From positions 44,385-108,384 of the forward strand of contig JAJDXG010000002.1 in assembly GCA_022823365.1 (NCBI GenBank): a stretch of DNA of 64,000 bases, in the 5' to 3' direction. The position numbers and the translations under genes were made by a program. Numbering within the stretch: position 1 is the first letter of the stretch; each line of letters starts with the position of its first letter. The notes below the pieces were generated by a model. The model was not told the origin of the DNA and made no database searches. It saw only the letters and a program-made list of their open reading frames with translations. Source of the DNA: Gemmatimonadota bacterium. Its GTDB lineage: Bacteria > Gemmatimonadota > Gemmatimonadetes > Longimicrobiales > Gaopeijiaceae. Positions 45,134 through 53,125 of the stretch are shown here, piece by piece.

Positions 45134-46167
45134 CCTCCCCCATGCGCATCGTGACCTTCGGCGAGCTCATACTGCGGCTCCGGGCCCCGGGACGCGAGCG
45201 CCTGCTCCAGAGCCCGCGTCTCGAGGCGACCTTCGGGGGCGCCGAGAGCAACGTGGCGGTCTCGCTCGCCAACTTCGGGCTGGACGCGGCGTTCTGCACG
45301 GTCCTGCCCGCCAACCCGATCGGCGATGCGGCCATCGGCGAGCTGCGCCGCTTCGGCGTGGACACCCGGCACATCCGGCGGGGAGGTGAGCGCATGGGCA
45401 TCTACTACCTGGAGACGGGAGCGAACCAGCGGCCCAGCCGGGTGGTCTACGACCGCGCGAACTCGTCCATCGCCTGCGCCGGCCGAGGCGACTTCGACTG
45501 GGATGCCGTCCTGGAGGGTGCGGACTGGTTCCACATCACCGGCATCACGCCGGCGCTCAGCTCCGCCGCCGCCGAACTCTCCCTGCAGGCGGTCCGCCGG
45601 GCGAGGCAGCGGGGAGTGACGGTTTCGTGCGACTACAACTACCGGAGCAAGCTCTGGAAGTACGGAAAGGCCGCCCCGGAGGTGATGCGCGAGCTGGTGG
45701 AGCACGTGCAGATCGGCATCGCCAACGAGGAGGACTGCCAGCGCTCGCTCGGGATCGCATCGAACGTGGACGTAGAGGCCGGCGCCCTGGATCGTGAGCG
45801 CTACCGGGTGCTGGCCGAGCGCGTGCTGGCCGCCTTTCCGAACCTCGAGAAGCAGGTCATCACCCTGCGCGAGAGCCGGAGCGCCGACGACAACGCGTGG
45901 GGCGCCTGCCTGCATAACGGGCGCGACTTCATGGTGAGCGACAGATACGAGGTGCCGGACATCGTCGACCGCGTCGGAACCGGCGATGCCTTCGCCGCGG
46001 GGTTCATCTACGGTCTCGCGACCCATGCGAACGACAGGCGGGCATTGGAGTTCGCGACGGCGGCCGGCTGCCTGAAGCACTCGGTCCCCGGCGACTTCCA
46101 CCGGGTCGGCGTGACCGAGGTGGAGGCGCTGATGAGCGGGGGTGGCAGCGGGCGCGTGCAGCGATGA
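45130..46167 (+). CDS. kdgK: 2-keto-3-deoxygluconate kinase (PfkB family)
   Basis: Phosphorylates KDG to KDPG, feeding the aldolase encoded just upstream. The 345-residue ribokinase-fold protein has FGELILRL at the start, [16 protein letters not shown] (about 34-49) for substrate binding, [28 protein letters not shown] and the PfkB anion-hole/catalytic motif [11 protein letters not shown] with D286. It ends the uronate operon and is convergent with a membrane protein 23 bases away; no hairpin terminator is evident in that gap. Confidence 0.93.
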   Translation: MTSPMRIVTFGELILRLRAPGRERLLQSPRLEATFGGAESNVAVSLANFGLDAAFCTVLPANPIGDAAIGELRRFGVDTRHIRRGGERMGIYYLETGANQRPSRVVYDRANSSIACAGRGDFDWDAVLEGADWFHITGITPALSSAAAELSLQAVRRARQRGVTVSCDYNYRSKLWKYGKAAPEVMRELVEHVQIGIANEEDCQRSLGIASNVDVEAGALDRERYRVLAERVLAAFPNLEKQVITLRESRSADDNAWGACLHNGRDFMVSDRYEVPDIVDRVGTGDAFAAGFIYGLATHANDRRALEFATAAGCLKHSVPGDFHRVGVTEVEALMSGGGSGRVQR

Positions 46168-46190
46168 TGGCCCAGCGTGCGCCGCCCGGG

Positions 46191-47075
46191 TCAGTGATTC
46201 CGCGCTCGGCTCGATGCCCCGACCACCCCCACCAGCCCCAGGCCGATCCAGAACGCGGATGATGCCGTCCACATCCTGATGCTCGGCAGGAGCGTCCACA
46301 CCTCTCTCCCGCCGGTCGGGAGCTGCATCCCCCGTGTGAACGAATCTCCCCCGATGTACCAGGCGACGAAGTCGCTGGCCCGCTGAATCCAGCCGATGTC
46401 CCGGAACTCGGCGATGCCCAGCACGACGCCGCCCGCGACCCACAGCCCGGCGGCCCAGAACAGCGGACGCCGCGTGGCGAGGATGAGCGTGCTGGCCACG
46501 AGGTAGGCTGCGGTCGCCGACGTGAACGGGAGTGCCCACTCCCACCACGGAGTGGTCCAGTTCACCGATTGCACGGCGCCCGGCGTGCCCGCGGTGGCTC
46601 CCGCCGGGTCGAGGACAAGCAGGCGAACCTCGTCGACCCCCAGGGACCCGCCGCTCGCCAGCGTCGTGAGCGTGACCCAAACGAGAGCCGCACCCAGGAT
46701 CGCCATGAGCCAGACCCATCCGGCCGCGACCTTGAAAAGCGCGTGTCTCCGGTGATCGACGGGCATCGACCACAGCGGGGTGTCGCCGAACCGCCGCTCG
46801 CCCTTCCACACCACGAGCGGAAGGAGCAGGGCGCCGAGCACGCCGAAGAAGCCCCAGGGCGGCTCCCCGGGATCGAAGACGAGTTCACCGATCTCCCCAT
46901 CGACCATCGCCTGCAGGACCGGCATTCTGCTGAAGGCGATGAGGGCCACCGAGCCGAGCGCCAGCGCCAGGGCTGCCAGGGCGCCTTCGCGGCGGATCGC
47001 GAGCCCGACCACGCGAAGCTGTTCGCCCCACACCGCCTTCATTGCGGGTATGCGGCCTGCGGTTGAGTCCGTCAT
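46191..47075 (-). CDS. ABC transporter permease-like membrane protein
   Basis: A 294-residue inner-membrane protein with about six hydrophobic segments (ALAALALALGSVALIAF near 31-48, GFFGVLGALLLPLVVW near 74-89, VWLMAILGAALVWVTL, YLVASTLILAT, LWVAGGVVLGIA, FWIGLGLVGVVGA). No named family, but the ATG overlaps the stop of the ABC ATPase gene (ATGA) and has a gggagg ribosome site, so it is the likely membrane subunit of a YtrBC-type exporter. Substrate unknown. Confidence 0.75.
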   Translation of the reverse strand: MTDSTAGRIPAMKAVWGEQLRVVGLAIRREGALAALALALGSVALIAFSRMPVLQAMVDGEIGELVFDPGEPPWGFFGVLGALLLPLVVWKGERRFGDTPLWSMPVDHRRHALFKVAAGWVWLMAILGAALVWVTLTTLASGGSLGVDEVRLLVLDPAGATAGTPGAVQSVNWTTPWWEWALPFTSATAAYLVASTLILATRRPLFWAAGLWVAGGVVLGIAEFRDIGWIQRASDFVAWYIGGDSFTRGMQLPTGGREVWTLLPSIRMWTASSAFWIGLGLVGVVGASSRARNH

Positions 47076-48013
47076 GTTGCCTCCCTGGCCGAGAGCAATG
47101 CCACCGCTGCTTCGTCCACCGACAGGGGAGCGACTTCACGCACCGCCGCGCCCGCCTGCGACAGGCCGCGCGTAACGGCGTCACGGTCGCCCCACACCGT
47201 CCATTCGATCGCGCGGGCCGCGTCGCTGCGCCTGACCACGCGCCCCGCCAACTCGCCGGGTCCCCTCCAGCCTTCGGGAACGTCCGCCCAGTAGCGCAGC
47301 AGGCCGCCGTACAGCTCGTCGCGCGGCAGTTGGCCCAGGAGCCGTCCCTCCGACAGCACGCCCACGTGATCCACCAGGGGCTCCACCTCGTAGACCCTGT
47401 GCGTGGAGATCACAACGGTGGTCGGAGAATCGGCGAGGTGTTCGCTGAGGATGCTCAGGGTCTCGTCGCGCACCACATGGTCCAGGCCGTCGGTCGGCTC
47501 GTCCAGAAGGAGCAGCGGCGGCCTGTGCGCCAGTGCCAGAACGAGCTGCACGCGTCGGCTCTCACCCTTCGACAGCGTGTGGCACTTGCGTCGGGGATCG
47601 ATCCCGTACCTGGCCCTCAATCCGCGGGCATACTCCGCGTCCCAGGACGGGTGGTAGACCGCCTGGTGCTCCAGCAGCCGGCCCACCGTCATCCAGGCGT
47701 AGCCGACCCGGTAGTCCTCAGGTACATGGCCGATACCCGCGCGCACTTCGGCTCCCCGGTCGGCCGGGTCCCGCCCCAGGACGCTGACCGCTCCGTCCTG
47801 GTATCGCACGAGACCCATGAGGGTCCGAATCAGCGTGCTCTTGCCCGCGCCGTTGGGACCCACGAGCACGTATACGGACCCTTCCGGAACCTGCAGATCC
47901 AGGCCGTCCAGAGCGCGTGTAGAACCGAACTGCTTCGCCAGCCCCCGTGTCGTCACCGCGAATGGACCGTTCCCGAGGTCGATGGGAAGCGCCGCGGTAG
48001 CTGTGTCCGTCAT
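47072..48013 (-). CDS. ABC transporter ATP-binding protein
   Basis: A 313-residue ATPase with Walker A GPNGAGKST (52-60), signature LSKGE (147-151) in place of the usual LSGGQ, and Walker B LLLLDEPTDGLD (167-178). A His switch follows in STHRVYEVE. The last 90 residues form an accessory domain seen in YtrB-like exporters. The ATG overlaps the gntR stop and has a strong GGAAGGAGG ribosome site. Together with the regulator and permease it forms a self-regulated three-gene operon of the YtrA/YtrB kind, often induced by cell-envelope antibiotics. Confidence 0.88.
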   Translation of the reverse strand: MTDTATAALPIDLGNGPFAVTTRGLAKQFGSTRALDGLDLQVPEGSVYVLVGPNGAGKSTLIRTLMGLVRYQDGAVSVLGRDPADRGAEVRAGIGHVPEDYRVGYAWMTVGRLLEHQAVYHPSWDAEYARGLRARYGIDPRRKCHTLSKGESRRVQLVLALAHRPPLLLLDEPTDGLDHVVRDETLSILSEHLADSPTTVVISTHRVYEVEPLVDHVGVLSEGRLLGQLPRDELYGGLLRYWADVPEGWRGPGELAGRVVRRSDAARAIEWTVWGDRDAVTRGLSQAGAAVREVAPLSVDEAAVALLSAREAT

Positions 48014-48414
48014 CGTCCGTCCTCCTTCCTTCCGTCACCATGAGCATCTCCACCCTCCACCTCCCGCAGCGCCGTCATCAGATCGGCCAGCGCGAGTCCG
48101 TTCCGCGAGGCGTCGGCCAGGGCCCGCCTCGCCACCTCCCTCGCAAGGCGCGGCCGCTCCTTTTCCTCCGGCCGCACCCCCGGCGCCACGAACGTGCCCT
48201 TCCCGTGCCGCACCTGTACCACGCCGTCGCGCTCGAGCGCCGCATACGCCTGCGATACGGTCCGCGGATTCACGCGGAGACTCGAGGAGAGCTCGCGCAC
48301 CGAAGGGAGCAGATCCTCGGGACGGAGACTTCCCCGAACGAGACCGCTGCGCACCGCGTCCATGATCTGGACGTACAGCGGTCGGCCGTCGGCGTGGCTG
48401 AGTCTGATCTTCAT
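48010..48414 (-). CDS. GntR-family transcriptional regulator (YtrA subfamily)
   Basis: A 134-residue repressor. The winged helix-turn-helix (about 10-78) contains PLYVQIMDAVRSGLVRG, LPSVRELSSSLRVNPRTVSQAYAALERDGVV and RHGKGTFV, the exact GntR fingerprint. The short helical tail without an effector domain is typical of the YtrA subfamily. First gene of the operon with an ABC ATPase and permease. A nested inverted repeat 10-40 bases before its ATG is the likely operator, so autoregulation is expected. Confidence 0.91.
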   Translation of the reverse strand: MKIRLSHADGRPLYVQIMDAVRSGLVRGSLRPEDLLPSVRELSSSLRVNPRTVSQAYAALERDGVVQVRHGKGTFVAPGVRPEEKERPRLAREVARRALADASRNGLALADLMTALREVEGGDAHGDGRKEDGR

Positions 48415-48424
48415 GGCGCCTCAA

Positions 48425-48455
48425 CTGTTGTAGTCATGTACTACAGATGCAACAG
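48425..48455 (-). promoter_or_regulatory. Nested inverted-repeat operator of the gntR-ABC operon
   Basis: TGTAGT (48429-48434) with ACTACA (48440-48445) sits inside CTGTTG (48425-48430) with CAACAG (48450-48455). The stretch is AT-rich for this genome and lies immediately upstream of the gntR Shine-Dalgarno. Dyads of this kind in front of a YtrA-type gene usually bind the encoded repressor. Confidence 0.65.
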
Positions 48456-48641
48456 TAGGGGAAGCGGCCGAGCGAGTCAAGGGACCGGGGAAGACGGGAG
48501 ATCGATCATCACCATTTCCTCGATGGCCACTCCGTGGTGGGCCTGCAGGACCTTGCCGTCTACAGCCCATCCTCGCCAGGCTTTCCCAAGGGGCAGCTGT
48601 CGTAGTGGAGCCAAGTGATCTGCACACACGAAGGGGGCCGA

Positions 48642-49124
48642 ATGAGCAATCTGGCGCTCACCAGGGACGGGGAGACGGACATCGTCGCAACGCGCCGTTT
48701 CAAGGCCTCGCCCGAGGCGCTCTACCGCGCGCACACCGACCCGGAGCTCATCCGGCAGTGGGTGCTCGGGCCGCCTGGATGGTCAATGACGGTGTGCGTG
48801 AACGAGGCCAGGCCCGGGGGGCGTATCCATTACGAATGGCAGCATGAAGATGGCCAGCGGTTCGGGATCACGGGTGAGATGCTCGAGATCGAGCCCGGCA
48901 CGCGCATCGTCCACAGCGAGCGGATGGAGCTGGACGACGCGACCGCCGAATACCGCGTTGAGACCCGGTTCGAAGCCGACGGCGAAGGCGCTCTCCTGAC
49001 AATGCGCATGGTCTTCGCCGATGAGGCGACCCGAGAGACGATGATCGAAACCGGGATGGAGCAGGGCATGGAGGCAAGCTACGCCCGCGTCGATCCGCTG
49101 TTCACGAGCCCCGGCGGCCAATGA
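48642..49124 (+). CDS. SRPBCC (AHSA1-like) domain protein
   Basis: A 160-residue cytoplasmic START-fold protein. Family signs are VATRRFKASPEALYRAHTDPELIRQWVLGP near the N terminus, GGRIHYEWQHEDG, GEMLEIEPGTRIVHSERM, and the C-terminal helix ETMIETGMEQGMEASYARVDPLF. Such proteins bind hydrophobic ligands or act with ArsR regulators; no such regulator is adjacent. ATG 48642 follows an aaggggg ribosome site. The 227-base gap before it also carries the divergent gntR operator. Confidence 0.85.
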   Translation: MSNLALTRDGETDIVATRRFKASPEALYRAHTDPELIRQWVLGPPGWSMTVCVNEARPGGRIHYEWQHEDGQRFGITGEMLEIEPGTRIVHSERMELDDATAEYRVETRFEADGEGALLTMRMVFADEATRETMIETGMEQGMEASYARVDPLFTSPGGQ

Positions 49125-49134
49125 GCCCTGAACA

Positions 49135-49172
49135 CCCACTACCGGTTGTGGGATGCCCCTACCGGTAGTGGG
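49135..49172. repeat. Intergenic palindromic element pair, CTACCGGT type (copy 2)
   Basis: CCCACTACCGGTTGTGGG (49135-49152) and CCCCTACCGGTAGTGGG (49156-49172) are near-perfect palindromes in tandem, three bases apart. The same core occurs at 26908-26951. Here they lie between convergent genes ending at 49124 (+) and 49203 (-). Confidence 0.7.
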
Positions 49173-49202
49173 TATGCCTGCCGCTGGAGGATCGCGGCCC
49201 AG

Positions 49203-50306
49203 TTAGCGCCAACTGTTGACGATGTCCTCGGCGATGCGGCCCAGCGTGGACTCCAGCTCGATGAAGTCGCCCGTGTTCTGGTTGGTGAAGACCGCGATCA
49301 CGGTGGGTCCGCCTTCGTAGTACAGGATCCCCACGTCGTTGCCGGCATAGGGCGGCCAGTCGCCGGTCTTGTGGGCCACGGAGGCGCGGAAACGGATATA
49401 GCGGGGCAGGCGCGTGCTGTAGAACTGGCGTTCGAGGACGTCGATCATCTCGTCGCTCGACGCGCGCGAAGCGATATCCGCGTTATGGATCTGCGCGAGC
49501 AGACCGGCGATCTCGCGGGCGGTGATGCTGCCCAGCCATTCCTCCGGGTCGCCCTCGAAGCGGAAGGTGCGCGCGGACGCCTCGGGGTCGGAGGGAAAGC
49601 CGCGCTCGAAGACCTCGCGGTGGGACAGCGCCTCGTTGGCTGGGTCGGCCATGACCCATACCCGGCGGAAGAGATCGCCGGTGGTGGCGCGCAGGCGGGT
49701 CTGTTCGTAGCCGAACTCCGACAGCATCTCGTTGACCCGTTCCTGGCCGAGGCGCGCGATCATGATGTCGGTGGCGGTGTTGTCGCTGGTGATGATCATC
49801 TGGGTGATCAGGTCGCGCCAGGTCGGCTCCAGCCCGGGCGCGAAGGTCTGGAGCAGGCCGCTGCCCCGGCGCAGATCCTCGGGCCGGATGCGGTAGCGCT
49901 CGTCGAGGTCGAGCGTCCCTGCTTCCGCGTCGCGATATGCGAGCACCATGACCGGGATCTTGATAACGCTGAGCGCGTTCATCGGCTCGTCGGCGCGGAT
50001 GGCGATTTCGCGGCCCGACGGCAGGTGCCGGGCGTAGAGCGAGGTGCGGGCGGGGAGGCCATCGAGCCGGGCCGTCACGCGCGCGGCGAGCCCGGAGGCG
50101 TCGCCGGCGGTGGCGTCGGCGGATTCGACCGGGAGCAGGCCGGTTCTCGCTCCGCCCGCGGTGCCATCTCCCGCGGATGAGCCTCCGGGGACGGATCCAT
50201 CAACGCAGGCCATTGCGAAACCGGACAGCACCGCCAGCATCACGGCTCGGGAACCGAGCCTTGCGGCCTCCGGCGAGATCCTGGTTCCGGGCCCGTCCCG
50301 GTCCAT
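49203..50306 (-). CDS. Class A beta-lactamase-like serine hydrolase lipoprotein
   Basis: A 367-residue lipoprotein (lipobox FAMAC, Cys34) with a Ser/Gly-rich linker and a beta-lactamase class A fold. It has the catalytic SVIK (S113, K116), SDN (174-176) and KTG (313-315). The omega loop does not show the expected ExxLN; between SDN and KTG it has longer acidic loops (about residues 225-260). Activity on beta-lactams is therefore uncertain and an envelope peptidase role is possible. ATG 50306 is chosen for its signal peptide; it overlaps the CDGSH stop by one base (TGATG). Confidence 0.78.
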   Translation of the reverse strand: MDRDGPGTRISPEAARLGSRAVMLAVLSGFAMACVDGSVPGGSSAGDGTAGGARTGLLPVESADATAGDASGLAARVTARLDGLPARTSLYARHLPSGREIAIRADEPMNALSVIKIPVMVLAYRDAEAGTLDLDERYRIRPEDLRRGSGLLQTFAPGLEPTWRDLITQMIITSDNTATDIMIARLGQERVNEMLSEFGYEQTRLRATTGDLFRRVWVMADPANEALSHREVFERGFPSDPEASARTFRFEGDPEEWLGSITAREIAGLLAQIHNADIASRASSDEMIDVLERQFYSTRLPRYIRFRASVAHKTGDWPPYAGNDVGILYYEGGPTVIAVFTNQNTGDFIELESTLGRIAEDIVNSWR

Positions 50307-50500
50307 CAGTCCGCCTCGAAGCCGATGCGCTTGTGGGTTCCGTCGCAGAAGGGCTTGTTCGCCGATCCGCCGCAGCGGCAAAGGAAGGTCGCCTTGCCGG
50401 GGCGCGTAGCGATGGGGTCTCCGGCGTCGTTCTGGAGCTCGATTTCGCCATCGATTCGACAGGGTCCGTTCCTGATGACGCGGATGGTCACTTGTGACAT
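50306..50500 (-). CDS. CDGSH iron-sulfur domain protein
   Basis: A 64-residue 2Fe-2S protein. The C-x-C-x2-S-x3-P-x-C-D-G-x2-H signature is complete (CRCGGSANKPFCDGTH), preceded by RVIRNGPCRIDGEIEL, as in mitoNEET-type bacterial proteins involved in redox or Fe-S exchange. ATG 50500 has a gagga ribosome site. The last base of its stop is the first base of the downstream lipoprotein ATG, so the two are coupled. Confidence 0.88.
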   Translation of the reverse strand: MSQVTIRVIRNGPCRIDGEIELQNDAGDPIATRPGKATFLCRCGGSANKPFCDGTHKRIGFEAD

Positions 50501-50612
50501 TCGCTTCCTCGCTGGATTGGGGGGAGATTCAGCCACGCATGTATGGCCGCCGTCCGGGTGCTAGATTTGTCACCATTGAGCGCGAATGACAACCCGGAGC
50601 GATGGAAGCGCC

Positions 50613-51851
50613 ATGAGTCACGTGAAGCGCAAGCCCTCGGCGGCCGTGAATGTCGGCGGAGTCATGGTCGGCGGGGACCACCCGGTCGTCGTGCAGTCGA
50701 TGACCAACACGGACACCGCGGACGCCGCGGCAACCGCCGCCCAGGTCGCCGCCCTGGCCGCCGCCGGGAGCGAGTTGGTGCGGATCACGGTCAACCACCA
50801 CCCGGCCGCCAGCGCGGTCCCCGAGATCGTGGCGCGCCTGCGCGACCAGGGCGTGGAGGTCCCCATCGTGGGCGATTTCCACTACAACGGGCACATCCTG
50901 CTCGCCGAGCATCCTGCGTGCGCGCGCGCCCTCGCCAAGTACCGCATCAACCCCGGCAACGTCGGCGCCAAGCGGCGCGACGAGAACTTCAGCAGCATCA
51001 TCCGGCTGGCCATCGAATACGACAAGCCGGTGCGCATCGGCGTCAACTGGGGCTCGCTGGACCGGCGGCTGCTGACCGAGCTCATGGACGAGAACGCGAA
51101 GCGCGCCCGGCCCCGTGATGCCGGGGAGGTGGTGCTGGATGCGATGGTGGAGAGCGGGATGCGCTCCTCCGTCCTCGCCGAGGAGGTCGGGCTGGGCCAC
51201 GACCGCATCGTGATCAGCGCAAAGGTATCCAAGGTGCAGGACCTGGTGACCGTTTATCGCAAGCTGGCGCCCCTGAGCGACTACGCGCTTCATCTCGGGC
51301 TGACGGAAGCCGGCATGGGGATTCCGGGCATCGTCGCCAGCGCCGCGGGGCTCGCCCCGCTTCTGCTCGAGGGGATCGGCGACACCATCCGCGTCTCGCT
51401 GACGCCCCGCCCGGGTGGGGACCGGACCGAGGAGGTACAGGTTGCGAAGCAGATCCTGCAGGCGCTCGAGATCCGCAACTTCGAGCCCCAGGTCACCTCA
51501 TGTCCGGGATGCGGACGGACCACCAGCGTTTTCTTCCAGGAGTTGGCGGAGGACATCCAGGGCTATCTGCGCGCGCAGATGCCGGTCTGGAAGTCGATGC
51601 ATCCCGGGGTTGAGGAAATGCGCGTCGCGGTCATGGGCTGCGTGGTGAACGGTCCCGGGGAGTCCAAGCATGCCGATATCGGCATCTCGCTGCCCGGCAC
51701 CTTCGAGGAACCCAAGGCACCGGTGTATGTGGACGGAGCCCACTACTGCACGCTCAAGGGCGAAGGCCTGGCGGACGAGTTCAAGGAAATCGTGGACGAC
51801 TACGTGCATCGCCGATACGGGATGGAGGAGACGGCGGGCGCAGGCGTCTGA
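50613..51851 (+). CDS. ispG: 4-hydroxy-3-methylbut-2-en-1-yl diphosphate synthase IspG
   Basis: 4Fe-4S enzyme of the MEP isoprenoid pathway that makes HMBPP. The TIM barrel starts with [19 protein letters not shown] and has VGDFHYNGH and INPGNVG. Cluster cysteines are in CPGCGR (C297, C300) and [10 protein letters not shown] (C343, then Glu). Length of 412 is normal for the bacterial form. ATG 50613 follows ggaag at good spacing; an in-frame ATG at 50586 would add nine residues. Convergent with the TPR gene. Confidence 0.94.
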   Translation: MSHVKRKPSAAVNVGGVMVGGDHPVVVQSMTNTDTADAAATAAQVAALAAAGSELVRITVNHHPAASAVPEIVARLRDQGVEVPIVGDFHYNGHILLAEHPACARALAKYRINPGNVGAKRRDENFSSIIRLAIEYDKPVRIGVNWGSLDRRLLTELMDENAKRARPRDAGEVVLDAMVESGMRSSVLAEEVGLGHDRIVISAKVSKVQDLVTVYRKLAPLSDYALHLGLTEAGMGIPGIVASAAGLAPLLLEGIGDTIRVSLTPRPGGDRTEEVQVAKQILQALEIRNFEPQVTSCPGCGRTTSVFFQELAEDIQGYLRAQMPVWKSMHPGVEEMRVAVMGCVVNGPGESKHADIGISLPGTFEEPKAPVYVDGAHYCTLKGEGLADEFKEIVDDYVHRRYGMEETAGAGV

Positions 51852-51870
51852 GCCGGAGGCGGGGCGGCGG

Positions 51871-52494
51871 CTACGGGCTCGACAGATGCGTTTCGCATTC
51901 GCGCACACCCTCCTCGACGTCGGCGGCCCGGTAAAGCTCCGCCGCCCTGCGCCACAGGATCCGCGCCCCTTCACCGTCCCCGAGTTCCTCCCTGAGCAGG
52001 GCCATGGGCCGAAGGGCGTTGGCGTGGTCCAGGGGATGCGCCGTCTCGGCCCGGTCGTACAGGTCGAGCGCCTCCACGTAACACCGTCCCGCTGAATCGA
52101 GCCGGCCCAGCCGCTGGTTCACCTGGCCAAGGTGCCGCACCGCGTGTGCGAGCCGCAGCGGATCGCGGGTCTCCCGCGCGGCCGCGACCGACTCCTCGAA
52201 CAGAGTCCGGGCCTTGTCCGGGTGGCCCTGGTCCAGCGCAACGTGACCGAGCTTGCCCAGTGCGACGGACAGCTCCTGCGTCGCACCCGCCTGCCGGGAG
52301 ATCTCGCAGGCCCTGACGAGGTCGGCCTCGATCCGTGCCATGAGGGTGCCGAGGGCCGCCTCGTCGGCTGGTGGCGACTGCAGCGCCTCCCAACGCGATC
52401 GCCACGCCTTCACGATGAGCGTCCGCGCGTGCTCCTTCCCCTCTCCAGCCGGTTCGGAGCGTTGCGACATGGAGCGCCCGGGTTCCACGACCAT
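51871..52494 (-). CDS. Tetratricopeptide-repeat protein
   Basis: A 207-residue helical protein with about three TPR units: SVALGKLGHVALDQGHPDKARTLFEESVAAAR, AHAVRHLGQVNQRLGRLDSAGRCYVEALDLYDRA and ANALRPMALLREELGDGEGARILWRRAAELY. No signal peptide. ATG 52494, six bases after the upstream stop, has an AAGG ribosome site; a second in-frame ATG lies at 52470. It is the last gene of the run that begins with the efflux system. Likely a protein-interaction scaffold; partner unknown. Confidence 0.75.
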   Translation of the reverse strand: MVVEPGRSMSQRSEPAGEGKEHARTLIVKAWRSRWEALQSPPADEAALGTLMARIEADLVRACEISRQAGATQELSVALGKLGHVALDQGHPDKARTLFEESVAAARETRDPLRLAHAVRHLGQVNQRLGRLDSAGRCYVEALDLYDRAETAHPLDHANALRPMALLREELGDGEGARILWRRAAELYRAADVEEGVRECETHLSSP

Positions 52495-52500
52495 CACCTT

Positions 52501-53118
52501 CTACGATGGCCCGTACGAACCGAGGGGCGGGGCCCAGGGGCCGTCGCTGGTGACGTCGAGGCGCGTGCGCACGGCCCGCCATCCCATCTCGGCGTCGGGC
52601 ACCATCAGGATGTCCCACACTTCGCGCCGGATCACCCCGTTGGTACCGGCCCCGTCGATCAGACGGACCACGCGCATCGACAGCCGTCCACCGGCGATGG
52701 GTTCGGGCATGACGAGTTGGTAGAGCACGCCCGCGTCCCGGATGCGGCAGCCCTCGGGGGAAGGGAAGTCGGGGCAGAGCAGCACGTCCTCGACCGCGGC
52801 GACCTCGACGTAGCCGAGCTGCTCCAGCGCGCTCCGGTTCTCGTCGTCCAGCAGGGCGCGGCCGGTGGCGCCGGGAGGACGCCCGACCTGTTCGGCGAAG
52901 AAGGTGGGCTGCTCGCCCGGCGGGAGCACGTCGAAAATGACCTCGACGGCCTTGCGGTTGGCCCGTTGCGCCACGGCGTATGTCGGTGTGAGGGCGATCA
53001 GCGCCGCCAACGCCGCCACGGCGAGGGCGACCGACCGCGCTGTTCGCCTCCGCCGCCCCGGACGCCACACCGCCGGGTCCGGTCGCCTCGTCCGTCCGGT
53101 TGGCACGCGTGTGCGCAT
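52501..53118 (-). CDS. Secreted protein of unknown function
   Basis: A 205-residue exported protein. A long arginine-rich n-region (RPGRRRRTARS) is followed by ALAVAALAALIALTPTYAVAQ, with cleavage expected after AVAQ (near 51). The mature part is mixed alpha/beta (AVEVIFDVLPPGEQPTFF, LEQLGYVEVAAVEDVLLCPDFPSPEGCRIRD with two Cys that could form a disulfide, RLSMRVVRLIDG, RREVWDILMV). No family recognised. ATG 53118 lies seven bases after the gltX stop, so it is probably co-transcribed. Confidence 0.68.
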   Translation of the reverse strand: MRTRVPTGRTRRPDPAVWRPGRRRRTARSVALAVAALAALIALTPTYAVAQRANRKAVEVIFDVLPPGEQPTFFAEQVGRPPGATGRALLDDENRSALEQLGYVEVAAVEDVLLCPDFPSPEGCRIRDAGVLYQLVMPEPIAGGRLSMRVVRLIDGAGTNGVIRREVWDILMVPDAEMGWRAVRTRLDVTSDGPWAPPLGSYGPS

Positions 53119-53125
53119 CACCGGC

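Noticed and set aside
47459..47585. LSKGE instead of LSGGQ in the ABC ATPase signature
   Set aside because: Known range of variation in YtrB-type ATPases; Walker motifs are intact.
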